Shown here piece after piece: positions 44,373-52,515 of a DNA stretch of 64,000 nt; position 1 is the first letter of the stretch; each line of letters starts with the position of its first letter. This DNA is from Aurantibrevibacter sp041747755 (GTDB taxonomy: Bacteria > Bacteroidota > Bacteroidia > Flavobacteriales > Flavobacteriaceae): assembly GCA_041747755.1 (NCBI GenBank), contig JBGTEN010000153.1, forward strand, positions 28,240-92,239. Reading direction: 5' to 3'. The position numbers and the translations under genes are program-made. The notes under the pieces are model-generated. The model searched no databases and was not told the DNA's origin. It worked only from the letters and a program-made list of their open reading frames with translations.

Positions 44373-45314
44373 TTAATCTAATTGGTGTTGGTATGGCAAG
44401 GCTTCTATTGCCCCGAATTTTGTGGTTGTAATGGCACCTGCTTTATTGGCTACTGTAATCATTTCAACCAATAAATCAGTATTGATAAACAAATTTTCTG
44501 TTTTAGTCAATGCTGAAATTTGCTTTAAGAGACAGCCAATAAATGCATCTCCAGCTCCAGTGGTATCTACAGGAGTTACCACAATACTGGGAACGGTTTG
44601 TTTAAATTTTGAAGTGCTCACCAAAGTGCCCTCTTTACCCAGCGTTATGGTAATAATTTCTGCTCCTATTTGGTGAAGTGCGTCACACGCATCAATAAGA
44701 TTGGTTTTACCTGATATAAGTTCTGCCTCTTCCAGACTAAATTTGCACAAGGCGGCATTTTTAATAAAAGGAATACACTTTTCTACAAACAGGGGCTCAT
44801 TATTTTTCCATAAATCACCACGGAAGTTCGGGTCAAAACTTATAAAGGCACCTTCTGAAACGGCATCGGAATAATATCGGGTGTAAGCGTCTTCTAACTT
44901 TCCTCCAAGTAGGGCAGTTGCCGCCCCAAAATGAATCATATTTCCTTTAAAAGTTTTCTTCATTGAGGCGTCATAAGTTAGTTCTTTATCGGCTCCTCTG
45001 CTGAATACAAAATCGCGTTCTCCATCTTCCGCTAAAGACACAAAAGCCAAAGTGGTAAATGTTTTGGAACGCTGCGCGCTGGAAATAGTAACTCCGGAAT
45101 CTTCTAAAACCTTAAGAAGAAAAGTTCCAAAAGGGTCTTCACCTACACAGCCAATAAAGGTACTTTTACCTCCTAGTTTAGCGATAGCACAAGCCACATT
45201 GGCTGGAGCTCCGCCTGCTTTCTTTGTAAACTGATATGCTTTGGATAAATCACTACCCTGTTTTTCTGCCACAAAATCAATTAAAAGCTCTCCTATGCAG
45301 AATATGTTCTTCAT
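44373..45314 (-). CDS. Fructokinase (PfkB family)
   Basis: 313 residues from ATG 45314. The PfkB signatures are GGAPANVACAIAKLGG (residues about 33-48) and DTTGAGDAFIGCLL with the catalytic Asp. Together with amylosucrase downstream it would turn sucrose into glucan plus fructose 6-phosphate. The sugar assignment rests on this context. No sucrose transporter or invertase is near. Confidence 0.88.
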   Translation of the reverse strand: MKNIFCIGELLIDFVAEKQGSDLSKAYQFTKKAGGAPANVACAIAKLGGKSTFIGCVGEDPFGTFLLKVLEDSGVTISSAQRSKTFTTLAFVSLAEDGERDFVFSRGADKELTYDASMKKTFKGNMIHFGAATALLGGKLEDAYTRYYSDAVSEGAFISFDPNFRGDLWKNNEPLFVEKCIPFIKNAALCKFSLEEAELISGKTNLIDACDALHQIGAEIITITLGKEGTLVSTSKFKQTVPSIVVTPVDTTGAGDAFIGCLLKQISALTKTENLFINTDLLVEMITVANKAGAITTTKFGAIEALPYQHQLD

Positions 45315-45431
45315 TCCCAACTTTGCTAAATTTATCTAAAGTAAAAGTAAATAGTAAGTTTTTCCAAAATTTTATTTGAATTTAACCTGATAGGTAGTGA
45401 AATTCAATAAAGAATCTACGATTTTTGCAGA

Positions 45432-46163
45432 ATGAGAACATTGGTAATAGGAGATATACATTCTGGTTTAAGAGCTTTACTGCAGGTCATGGAAAGAGGT
45501 AAAGTTACCACAAAGGATCATCTTATTTTTCTTGGGGATTATGTGGATGGATGGAGCGAGGCGGTAGAAACTGTCAACTTTTTACTTAACTTAAAATCAA
45601 CCCATAGATGTACTTTTTTACGGGGAAATCATGATGAACTATGTTGCGATTGGCTTATGGAAGCTAAAGACAATACACTGTGGGAAAAACACGGAGGTCT
45701 CGCATCTATGCGTTCCTATGCTCTAACAGATAACAAAACAAGGGAAAAGCATATTCAGTTTTTTCAAGGATTAAAAAATTATCATTTAGACGCTCAGAAC
45801 AGGCTTTTTATTCATGCTGGTTTTACAAATCTTAACGGGGTAGATTATGAGTATTTTTCAAAAACTTTTTATTGGGACAGAACCTTATGGGAAACTGCTC
45901 TGGCTCTTGATCCTACCATGCCTTTGGATCATATTTGGTATCCAAAAAGATTAACCTTGTACAAGGAAGTATACATTGGCCATACACCAGTAACGCGAAT
46001 AGATAGAACAGAGCCATTTAAAGCAGCTGGCATATGGAATGTAGATACGGGAGCGGCCTTTAGAGGGCCTCTTTCGTTAGTTGATGTTGATACTAAAGAA
46101 ATTTGGCAAAGCGATCCGGTACATTTACTATATCCGGGCGAAAATGGCAGAAATGTAAATTAA
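45432..46163 (+). CDS. Calcineurin-like metallophosphoesterase
   Basis: 243 residues. Metal-binding motifs appear in order: GDIHSG (Asp/His), GDYVDGW, GNHDE, then IHAG and GHTPV. This matches PPP-family serine/threonine phosphatase or diadenosine tetraphosphatase-like enzymes. No signal peptide. Substrate unknown. It is divergent from the fructokinase gene and 57 bp before the desaturase gene. Confidence 0.85.
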   Translation: MRTLVIGDIHSGLRALLQVMERGKVTTKDHLIFLGDYVDGWSEAVETVNFLLNLKSTHRCTFLRGNHDELCCDWLMEAKDNTLWEKHGGLASMRSYALTDNKTREKHIQFFQGLKNYHLDAQNRLFIHAGFTNLNGVDYEYFSKTFYWDRTLWETALALDPTMPLDHIWYPKRLTLYKEVYIGHTPVTRIDRTEPFKAAGIWNVDTGAAFRGPLSLVDVDTKEIWQSDPVHLLYPGENGRNVN

Positions 46164-46220
46164 CTGTTATTTGGGTTAAATTTTCAATATTATTGGGGAT
46201 ATTTGTATAAAATTAAAAGT

Positions 46221-47216
46221 ATGTCTTCTAAGAACATTAGGATAGAAGTAATGAGAGCCATAGAGGGTAAGGTGGAAGGGTTTATGCAGTCCTATCTTAT
46301 TCCTATTGATGAAATTTGGCAACCGACAGATTTTCTTCCAAATTCTCAAAATGATAATTTTTTTGATGAAGTACACCAATTGCGTGAAGAGGCAAAGGAT
46401 CTGGGATATGATTTTTGGGTAACCATGGTGGCTGATACGATTACCGAAGAAGCTTTACCTACTTATGAATCTTGGTTAATGGATGTGGAAGGTATAGACC
46501 AGCATTCTGAAAATAAGAATGGATGGTCTAAATGGGTTCGTCATTGGACCGCCGAAGAAAACAGGCATGGGGATGTATTAAACAAGTATTTGTACTTGGC
46601 AGGACGTGTTAATATGAAAGAAATGGAAATTACCACGCAGCATCTTATCGCCGATGGTTTTGATATTGGAACCGATAGGGATCCCTATAAGAATTTTGTG
46701 TATACCTCGTTCCAGGAATTAGCGACAAACATATCTCATAAACGCGTGGGACAAATGGCTAAAAAGAGGGGAAATGTACTTTTGGGAAAGATGTGTACAA
46801 TAATTGCCGGTGATGAAATGCGCCATCATTTAGCATACAGGGAGTTTGTAAAGACCATATTTGAACATGATCCCAGCCAAATGATGTTGGCTTTTGCAGA
46901 TATGATGAAGAAAAAAATTGTAATGCCGGCCCATTTTCTTAGAGAATCCGGAGGAACAATAGGTGCAGCTTTTGAAACATTTTCTAATTGTGCACAGCGC
47001 TTAGGCGTCTATACCGCACAAGATTATATAGATATTTTGAAGAAGTTAAATGCCTATTGGGAGGTTGGGTCCGTAAGAAGCTTAAATGATGAGGCTGAAA
47101 AAGCCAGAGATTATTTAATGAAACTTCCTGAACGTTTGGAACGTATCGCGGAACGAATGAAATTTCCGCAAGATCAACACAAGTTTAAATGGGTTGAAGC
47201 AAATGGAGTAATTTAA
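46221..47216 (+). CDS. Acyl-[acyl-carrier-protein] desaturase (plant type)
   Basis: 331 residues from ATG 46221. The diiron ligands are in EENRHGD and DEMRHH, the two E/H motifs of soluble stearoyl-ACP desaturases, with a further Glu in ITEEALPTYE. It introduces a double bond in ACP-bound acyl chains using oxygen and ferredoxin. Start moved to ATG 46221 from a TTG six codons upstream. A strong bidirectional terminator follows. Confidence 0.92.
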   Translation: MSSKNIRIEVMRAIEGKVEGFMQSYLIPIDEIWQPTDFLPNSQNDNFFDEVHQLREEAKDLGYDFWVTMVADTITEEALPTYESWLMDVEGIDQHSENKNGWSKWVRHWTAEENRHGDVLNKYLYLAGRVNMKEMEITTQHLIADGFDIGTDRDPYKNFVYTSFQELATNISHKRVGQMAKKRGNVLLGKMCTIIAGDEMRHHLAYREFVKTIFEHDPSQMMLAFADMMKKKIVMPAHFLRESGGTIGAAFETFSNCAQRLGVYTAQDYIDILKKLNAYWEVGSVRSLNDEAEKARDYLMKLPERLERIAERMKFPQDQHKFKWVEANGVI

Positions 47217-47246
47217 AAAAAGCCGGTTCTTTTGAACCGGCTTTTT
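47217..47246. terminator. Bidirectional terminator between desaturase and HHH-protein gene
   Basis: AAAAAGCCGGTTC (47217-47229) pairs with GAACCGGCTTTTT (47234-47246) over a TTTT loop. A-run and T-run on both sides make it work for the two convergent genes. Confidence 0.9.
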
Positions 47247-47248
47247 TA

Positions 47249-47785
47249 TTAAAATTTTCCATGTTTATGTTCCTCCTGCCAAAGAGCAAGCTCTTTCCAT
47301 TTACCCTCATAACACATTTTTGCTTGCATAGGCCAGGATGCCGGATCATGTATTTTATATGCTTCTCCACCGGAATCCAAAACTTGTTGACATTTAGCGA
47401 CGGGGACTTCAGAAAGCTCTTTCCAAGTTTTAATACCGTTACTATTAAAAAGTTGCTCAATTTTTGGACCTATACCTTCAATAACTTTTAGGTCGTCTTG
47501 TTTTACCTTCTTACCAAGTGCAATTAATGCTGCCTGTGCACTAAATGGCAACGACACCACAGCAGGCTCCGTTTTTGGGGTGTTTATTTTTGAAGATAGT
47601 TTTGCATGACAAGCTTCAAGGTCTGCTTCTAATTTTGAATTTTTGTTTTTTAATAGGTCAAGTTCGGCTGAATTATCTATTGTGGTAACAGTACCTTTAC
47701 CAATCAAGTATCCCAAAACACCTGAAATAATTCCCACCAAAACGGGTATAATCCAGCACCAGATATTCAAATTTTCAAGACTCAT
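47249..47785 (-). CDS. Membrane-anchored helix-hairpin-helix protein
   Basis: 178 residues. One N-terminal membrane helix (WCWIIPVLVGIISGVLGYLIG), a coiled coil (about 35-65), then a helix-hairpin-helix domain: LKVIEGIGPKIEQLFNSNGIKTWKEL, with the GIGP hairpin, plus a DPASWPMQAKMCYEGKW tail. The pattern is known from Bacteroidota proteins next to OmpA-like proteins. It sits 25 bp after the OmpA-like gene and should be in the same operon. Confidence 0.7.
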   Translation of the reverse strand: MSLENLNIWCWIIPVLVGIISGVLGYLIGKGTVTTIDNSAELDLLKNKNSKLEADLEACHAKLSSKINTPKTEPAVVSLPFSAQAALIALGKKVKQDDLKVIEGIGPKIEQLFNSNGIKTWKELSEVPVAKCQQVLDSGGEAYKIHDPASWPMQAKMCYEGKWKELALWQEEHKHGKF

Positions 47786-47810
47786 ATACGTTCGATTTAT
47801 GATTACTTAA

Positions 47811-48716
47811 TTAGTTCAAAGTGACTGTGGTTCTTCTATTTTTAGCCTTCCCATCTTCTGTGGCATTACTTGCCAACGGAACATCCGGTCCTTGTGAAGA
47901 AACTGTTATTTTTGCATCGGAGATACCATTTTTAACTAAATACGATTTTGCAAAACGTGCTCTCCTTAGTCCCAACTCCATATTAGTTTCTCTCGCACCT
48001 GAATTATCTGTATGGCCAACAATGGTGCAGGTTGCTCCTTCAACTTTATCCAAGTATCTGGAGATATCTGCCACCTTTTGTCGCTCTTCTGTAGTAAGAT
48101 CTAATTCAGTTTTACCTGTTTCAAAATAAATCACTAAAGGATCTGCCTTTATTTTTTCGTATAGCACTTTCAGTTCGTCAGCTGCATCCAAGTTCTCACT
48201 AGAAATGTCATATATAACCGGACCCAGATAAATATTTTCTTTCGGAACCATCTCATCCATTACCTCCCCGGATATATTGATTTGAGAAGCTGAGGTTCCC
48301 ATCGAAACTAAATGGTTTTTTATTGCATTGGCTCTGGCAAATCCCAAATTGGGAAAAGCTGAGGTGTTGGTTTCATCACTCGTATAATAACCCGAGATAG
48401 TAAGGGATTTCGTTTTGTTTTCTGAAAGAAAGGCTACCAGTCCAACAATGCCCTCTGTTACTTTTGGAGATAGTGAATCTAAAATTGTATAGGACGAAAC
48501 GTTGAAATTGAAATTGTCATTAACCGTATATGAATACGCTCCATGGTTAAGCGAAAAGGGAAAGGATGTTGCTTCCGGAGCAGGCGGAAGTTCAGTTTTT
48601 TTAACAGCTGGGATAGTTGGCTCCTTACCGCAGTCATTACAGCAGGTGTAGAAAAAATAGGAGCCAGCAAGTATAGTAATGAGAATACCTAAAAAATAAG
48701 TGGTATTTTTTGTCAT
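47811..48716 (-). CDS. OmpA-like protein with two OmpA domains
   Basis: 301 residues. An N-terminal hydrophobic segment ends in FFYTCCNDCGK, so it is either a lipoprotein or a membrane-anchored protein. A degenerate OmpA-like domain (about 60-150) precedes a canonical one (about 195-300) containing IVGHTDNSGARETNMELGLRRA and the final KNRRTTVTL. The second should bind peptidoglycan. It leads the pair with the helix-hairpin-helix protein. Confidence 0.85.
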   Translation of the reverse strand: MTKNTTYFLGILITILAGSYFFYTCCNDCGKEPTIPAVKKTELPPAPEATSFPFSLNHGAYSYTVNDNFNFNVSSYTILDSLSPKVTEGIVGLVAFLSENKTKSLTISGYYTSDETNTSAFPNLGFARANAIKNHLVSMGTSASQINISGEVMDEMVPKENIYLGPVIYDISSENLDAADELKVLYEKIKADPLVIYFETGKTELDLTTEERQKVADISRYLDKVEGATCTIVGHTDNSGARETNMELGLRRARFAKSYLVKNGISDAKITVSSQGPDVPLASNATEDGKAKNRRTTVTLN

Positions 48717-49054
48717 TAATTTTGGTTAGTTATGGTTTTACTGTCTAATATATTAAAAAAATACAAATTAATTGAGGGTTAGGGAGTTAAAAACATTCTT
48801 ATACAAAATGGAATTCTGTAATAGAGTTGAATTGATGTGGAATAGTCTTTTCTGATTAAGGGGGCAAAAAGTACCATTTATACACTTTTTCCTACCAAAT
48901 GTAAAGTAGTAGCTTTGATATCGCAGATAATTTTGGAATTTAGACATAGGATAAATTAACGCCCTCATTTCTCCCGTCAAAGTTTACGGCATTGAAAAGG
49001 GGGTTACTTATAAAGGTCTTTTTGAAAAAAAAGAAAATTGAGTTAGTTGGTTTT
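48717..49054. other. Intergenic region between the OmpA-like gene and the ALDH terminator
   Basis: About 340 bp. I see no ORF of note, tRNA or clear repeat. A CAAATGTA at 48899-48906 reads TACATTTG on the minus strand and may be the -7 promoter element of the OmpA-like gene, but no matching TTG is at -33. Confidence 0.4.
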
Positions 49055-49084
49055 AAAGCCCGTTATAGTTTTATAACGGGCTTT
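49055..49084. terminator. Terminator behind the aldehyde dehydrogenase gene
   Basis: AAAGCCCGTTATA (49055-49067) pairs with TATAACGGGCTTT (49072-49084) over a 4-nt loop. The T-run is better on the plus strand, but the only adjacent gene is ALDH on the minus strand, 17 bp away. Confidence 0.75.
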
Positions 49085-49101
49085 TTAGTTGGTTGAAACT
49101 T

Positions 49102-50655
49102 TTACAATTCAAATTTTATACCTTGTGCCAAAGGCAATTCCGTGGTATAGTTAATGGTGTTAGTTTGTCTGCGCATATATATTTTCCATGCATCAGAACC
49201 GGATTCGCGTCCGCCTCCCGTTTCTTTTTCACCTCCAAAAGCACCACCGATTTCGGCACCTGAAGTGCCGATATTTACATTGGCAATTCCACAATCACTA
49301 CCGGAAGCGGATAGAAAGCGCTCAGCCTCTCTTAAATTATTGGTCATAATAGCAGAAGACAAGCCCTGTACTACTCCATTTTGTATGGTTATGGCATTTT
49401 CTACCTCCCCTATGTACTTTAAAAGGTATAAAATTGGGGCAAAGGTTTCATGCTGTACGATTTCAAATTGAGGTTCTGCCTCCGCAATAGCAGGCTTTAC
49501 ATAACATCCACTTTCAAATCCTTCACCTTGTACCACTCCGCCTTCTACAATCAGTTTTCCGCCCTCTTCAACAACTTTTTTCAAAGCGGTGTTATAAAGG
49601 TTAACTGCATCCGTATCGATAAGGGGTCCCACATGATTTTTTTCATCCAACGGATTACCAATTCGCAATTGCTTATAGGCATCTGTTACCGCAGTTTTTA
49701 CTTTGTCGTAAACCGATTCATGAATGATCAATCTGCGGGTAGAAGTACAACGTTGTCCTGCAGTTCCTACTGCACCAAAAACGGCTCCAATTACTGTCAT
49801 TTTAATATCGGCATCAGGGGTGACTATAATGGCATTATTTCCTCCTAATTCCAGTAAAGATTTTCCCAATCTTGCGGCAACGGTCTGCGCAACTATTTTA
49901 CCCATACGGATAGATCCTGTAGCAGAAATTAAAGGGATACGCTGATCTTTAGTCATCAGTTCACCTACCTTATAATCCCCGTTAATTAAACAAGAAACAC
50001 CTTCAGGTAGGTTATTGGCTTTAAAGACTTCGGCCGCAATGTTCTGACAAGCTATACCACATAAAGGCGTTTTTTCTGATGGTTTCCAAATGCAAACATC
50101 GCCACAAATCCATGCTAAAGCCGTATTCCATGCCCATACGGCAACAGGAAAGTTAAAGGCAGAAATAATGCCAACCACTCCCAAAGGATGATATTGCTCA
50201 TACATGCGATGCCCCGGGCGCTCCGAGTGCATGGTAAAGCCATGTAATTGTCTAGAAAGGCCAACTGCAAAATCACAGATATCTATCATTTCCTGTACTT
50301 CGCCCAATCCTTCCTGATAGCTTTTTCCCATTTCATAAGAAACCAGCTTGCCCAGAGGCGCTTTCATTTCCCGTAATTTGTCTCCAAATTGGCGCACAAT
50401 TTCTCCACGTTGCGGAGCAGGTTTTAAACGCCAAATTTTGAATGCTTTTGTTGCCGCATCCATCACCTTTTCGTAATCTGTTGTTGAAGTGGTTTTTACT
50501 GAAGCTATTGCTTTACCATCTACCGGCGAATAGGATGTGAGCACTTCACCCGTACTAAAATAATTTGAACCGGTTGATGTACCCTTATTAATTTCTTTTA
50601 TTCCTAACGCTTTTAAGGCATCCAGGATACCAAATTCTACAGCAATATTTGACAT
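49102..50655 (-). CDS. ALDH7-type aldehyde dehydrogenase (aminoadipic semialdehyde/piperideine-6-carboxylate type)
   Basis: 517 residues, NAD-dependent. The cofactor segment is FPVAVWAWNTALAWICGD, the general base lies in LELGGNNAIIV and the catalytic Cys is in GTAGQRCTSTRRL. The ESGSDAWKIYMRR C-terminus is typical for antiquitin (ALDH7). These enzymes oxidise alpha-aminoadipic semialdehyde in lysine degradation; other semialdehydes are possible. It lies near 3-hydroxyanthranilate dioxygenase. Confidence 0.9.
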   Translation of the reverse strand: MSNIAVEFGILDALKALGIKEINKGTSTGSNYFSTGEVLTSYSPVDGKAIASVKTTSTTDYEKVMDAATKAFKIWRLKPAPQRGEIVRQFGDKLREMKAPLGKLVSYEMGKSYQEGLGEVQEMIDICDFAVGLSRQLHGFTMHSERPGHRMYEQYHPLGVVGIISAFNFPVAVWAWNTALAWICGDVCIWKPSEKTPLCGIACQNIAAEVFKANNLPEGVSCLINGDYKVGELMTKDQRIPLISATGSIRMGKIVAQTVAARLGKSLLELGGNNAIIVTPDADIKMTVIGAVFGAVGTAGQRCTSTRRLIIHESVYDKVKTAVTDAYKQLRIGNPLDEKNHVGPLIDTDAVNLYNTALKKVVEEGGKLIVEGGVVQGEGFESGCYVKPAIAEAEPQFEIVQHETFAPILYLLKYIGEVENAITIQNGVVQGLSSAIMTNNLREAERFLSASGSDCGIANVNIGTSGAEIGGAFGGEKETGGGRESGSDAWKIYMRRQTNTINYTTELPLAQGIKFEL

Positions 50656-50740
50656 TTTATAACTTTTTGAAGATGTATTGTTATATTTTTAGCAAAGCTA
50701 CAAATAAAAGTCTTTCTTAATAGAACAGTTTGGGATATGT

Positions 50741-51100
50741 TCACAATAGCAAAAGCACAATGGCAAGTAAGGCGGGTAGTGCCTGAACAAAAAATATCTT
50801 TCGATCTGCTGTTAAAGCTCCAAATGTTCCTGCGATAAATACACAGGCTAAGAAAAAGAGGGAAATGTTGGTTTTCCATAGGACATCTTGGATAAAGAAA
50901 GTCCAGATAAGTCCGGCAGCTAAAAAGCCATTGTACAAACCCTGATTGGCAGCAAGGCCTTTTGTTGGCTCAAATAGTTCAGGAGGGAACTTTTTAAATA
51001 TTTTCCTGCCCTTTGTGGTCCATGCAAACATTTCGAACCAAAGAAAATAGAGATGTAATGTTGCGACCAATCCTATTAAAAAACTAATGACATACCCCAT
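50741..51100 (-). CDS. DUF1304 family small membrane protein
   Basis: 119 residues with four hydrophobic helices. MFAWTTKGRKIF and LAANQGLYNGFLAAGLIW are the DUF1304 hallmarks. Function unknown. It lies 32 bp after the 3-hydroxyanthranilate dioxygenase gene and 85 bp before ALDH; the link may only be co-transcription. Confidence 0.85.
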   Translation of the reverse strand: MGYVISFLIGLVATLHLYFLWFEMFAWTTKGRKIFKKFPPELFEPTKGLAANQGLYNGFLAAGLIWTFFIQDVLWKTNISLFFLACVFIAGTFGALTADRKIFFVQALPALLAIVLLLL

Positions 51101-51132
51101 ATTTTAATTTTATTTAAGGTAGAAGAAACATT

Positions 51133-51672
51133 TTAATCTTTGCTTACAAAACGTTCATCTGTGGGCATTACAGTCCCGCAGTTGTCACAAGTTCGCAGTT
51201 CTTCAGAACCGTAGAAGGTTTTAAAATGACTCAAAAAATCCTTTTCAATATCATGCAAAGTAAAATAGGCTTCATAGAGTTTGTGGTTGCAATTATCACA
51301 AAACCAAAGTAACCCATCATCCACATTCATACCGGCTCGTTTTCGTTCAACAACAAGACCGATAGATCCAGCGTGCCGTACAGGAGAGTGGGGTATTTTA
51401 GCGGGATGAAGATACATATCTCCAGGGCCAAGAGCAAAGGTTTTTTTCTCCCCTTCTTCCTGAATATGAACTTCAATTTGTCCTTCTAATTGATAAAAAA
51501 GTTCTTCAGTTTCATTATAGTGATAATCTTTTCGTGCATTTGGACCGGCAACAACCATGACAATATAATCTCCTGCCTCTTTATAAAGGTTTTTATTCCC
51601 AACAGGAGGTTTTAAGGAATCTCTATTTTCTTCAATCCACTTGGTGAGATTAAAAGGAGGTGCTATAGCCAT
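51133..51672 (-). CDS. 3-hydroxyanthranilate 3,4-dioxygenase
   Basis: 179 residues from ATG 51672 (MAIAPPFNLTKWI). A cupin fold: YHYNETEELFYQLEG provides iron ligands, HPAKIPHSPVRH the last. The C-terminal CDNCNHKLYE ... CDNCGTVMP pair of CxxC motifs is the rubredoxin-like iron site found in bacterial forms. It opens the ring of 3-hydroxyanthranilate in the kynurenine path to NAD or in tryptophan breakdown. No other kynurenine genes are in the window. Confidence 0.93.
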   Translation of the reverse strand: MAIAPPFNLTKWIEENRDSLKPPVGNKNLYKEAGDYIVMVVAGPNARKDYHYNETEELFYQLEGQIEVHIQEEGEKKTFALGPGDMYLHPAKIPHSPVRHAGSIGLVVERKRAGMNVDDGLLWFCDNCNHKLYEAYFTLHDIEKDFLSHFKTFYGSEELRTCDNCGTVMPTDERFVSKD

Positions 51673-51783
51673 ACGTCTTATTAGATAAATTAGGTTGTGT
51701 TTCTCATTATCCATTCCGGACAAACAATTAGAAGACAACCAATATCATCAAAATTAAGAAAATAAAACGGGCTTAGTATGGTT

Positions 51784-52260
51784 CTATCGGTAGAACAACT
51801 GTGTAAAATAGAAATTTCCGTTAGGATCTTTTTTCACACTTACTGCTGTATGAGTAAAATTACCTTCAATAGATTTCCTGTGTAATGAACTGGACATCCA
51901 ATTCTGAAATGCCTCTACCGCGGAAGTATAATCCTTGGCCACATTTTCCGATACTTCTATGGCATCTACCTCAGCTGCAATGTTAGAGGCCCTTGCACTG
52001 AAATTGTCATGACTTATATTTCCTTTGGCAATCATATAATCTGTATGGGAATTAGCGTATTCATAGGCAACCGTACTAAAGGATAATGAATTATAGCCCA
52101 AGGAAATCCTATGGTCATTTACAATGCCGAGTAGCTCTTGCTCTACCTCATAAGAATTTGCGACAGCAATTATTTTAACTTCCTCTAAAGGTTCCTTGCT
52201 ACATGAATTCGCCACAAAGAAAATCGCAAGCAATACAACAAATTGTAATCTAGTTTTCAT
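51784..52260 (-). CDS. CAP-domain (SCP-like) lipoprotein
   Basis: 158 residues. Lipoprotein signal peptide (FFVANSCSKEP) then a CAP/SCP domain: EQELLGIVNDHRISLG, FSTVAYEYANSHTDYMI, NISHDNFSARA and the C-terminal NFYFTQLFYR. Bacterial CAP proteins are secreted, with unclear activity. Upstream of it, the 255 bp to the macroglobulin gene hold no other gene. Confidence 0.88.
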   Translation of the reverse strand: MKTRLQFVVLLAIFFVANSCSKEPLEEVKIIAVANSYEVEQELLGIVNDHRISLGYNSLSFSTVAYEYANSHTDYMIAKGNISHDNFSARASNIAAEVDAIEVSENVAKDYTSAVEAFQNWMSSSLHRKSIEGNFTHTAVSVKKDPNGNFYFTQLFYR

Positions 52261-52485
52261 ACAGTGTTCTTTACTGTAAGTAGGAAAGAGTAAGAATGGG
52301 GAATTCTTGTTTACTCGTTTTGCTATCCTAAGAATAACAGCGTAATATTAGATAATAATTAAGTGAGACCATGAGGAAAAAATCAAATTTCGTTAAAATG
52401 TGTCGTTTTTCAGATGGCTCGTAAGAATGCGGTTTTATTTTCTCTATTTATCAATTCACGGGAACAGCAATTTCTTTGAAACAAT

Positions 52486-52493
52486 TATATTTA
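52486..52493 (+). promoter_or_regulatory. Possible -7 element of the alpha-2-macroglobulin gene
   Basis: TATATTTA, one mismatch to TAnnTTTG, 22 bp before the start codon. No TTG at the expected -33. Confidence 0.3.
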
Positions 52494-52515
52494 CACCACC
52501 ATAAAATAATCTTCC

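Noticed and set aside
49450..49848. 132-residue plus-strand ORF inside the aldehyde dehydrogenase gene
   Set aside because: It lies entirely within a well supported gene on the other strand and shows no family features.
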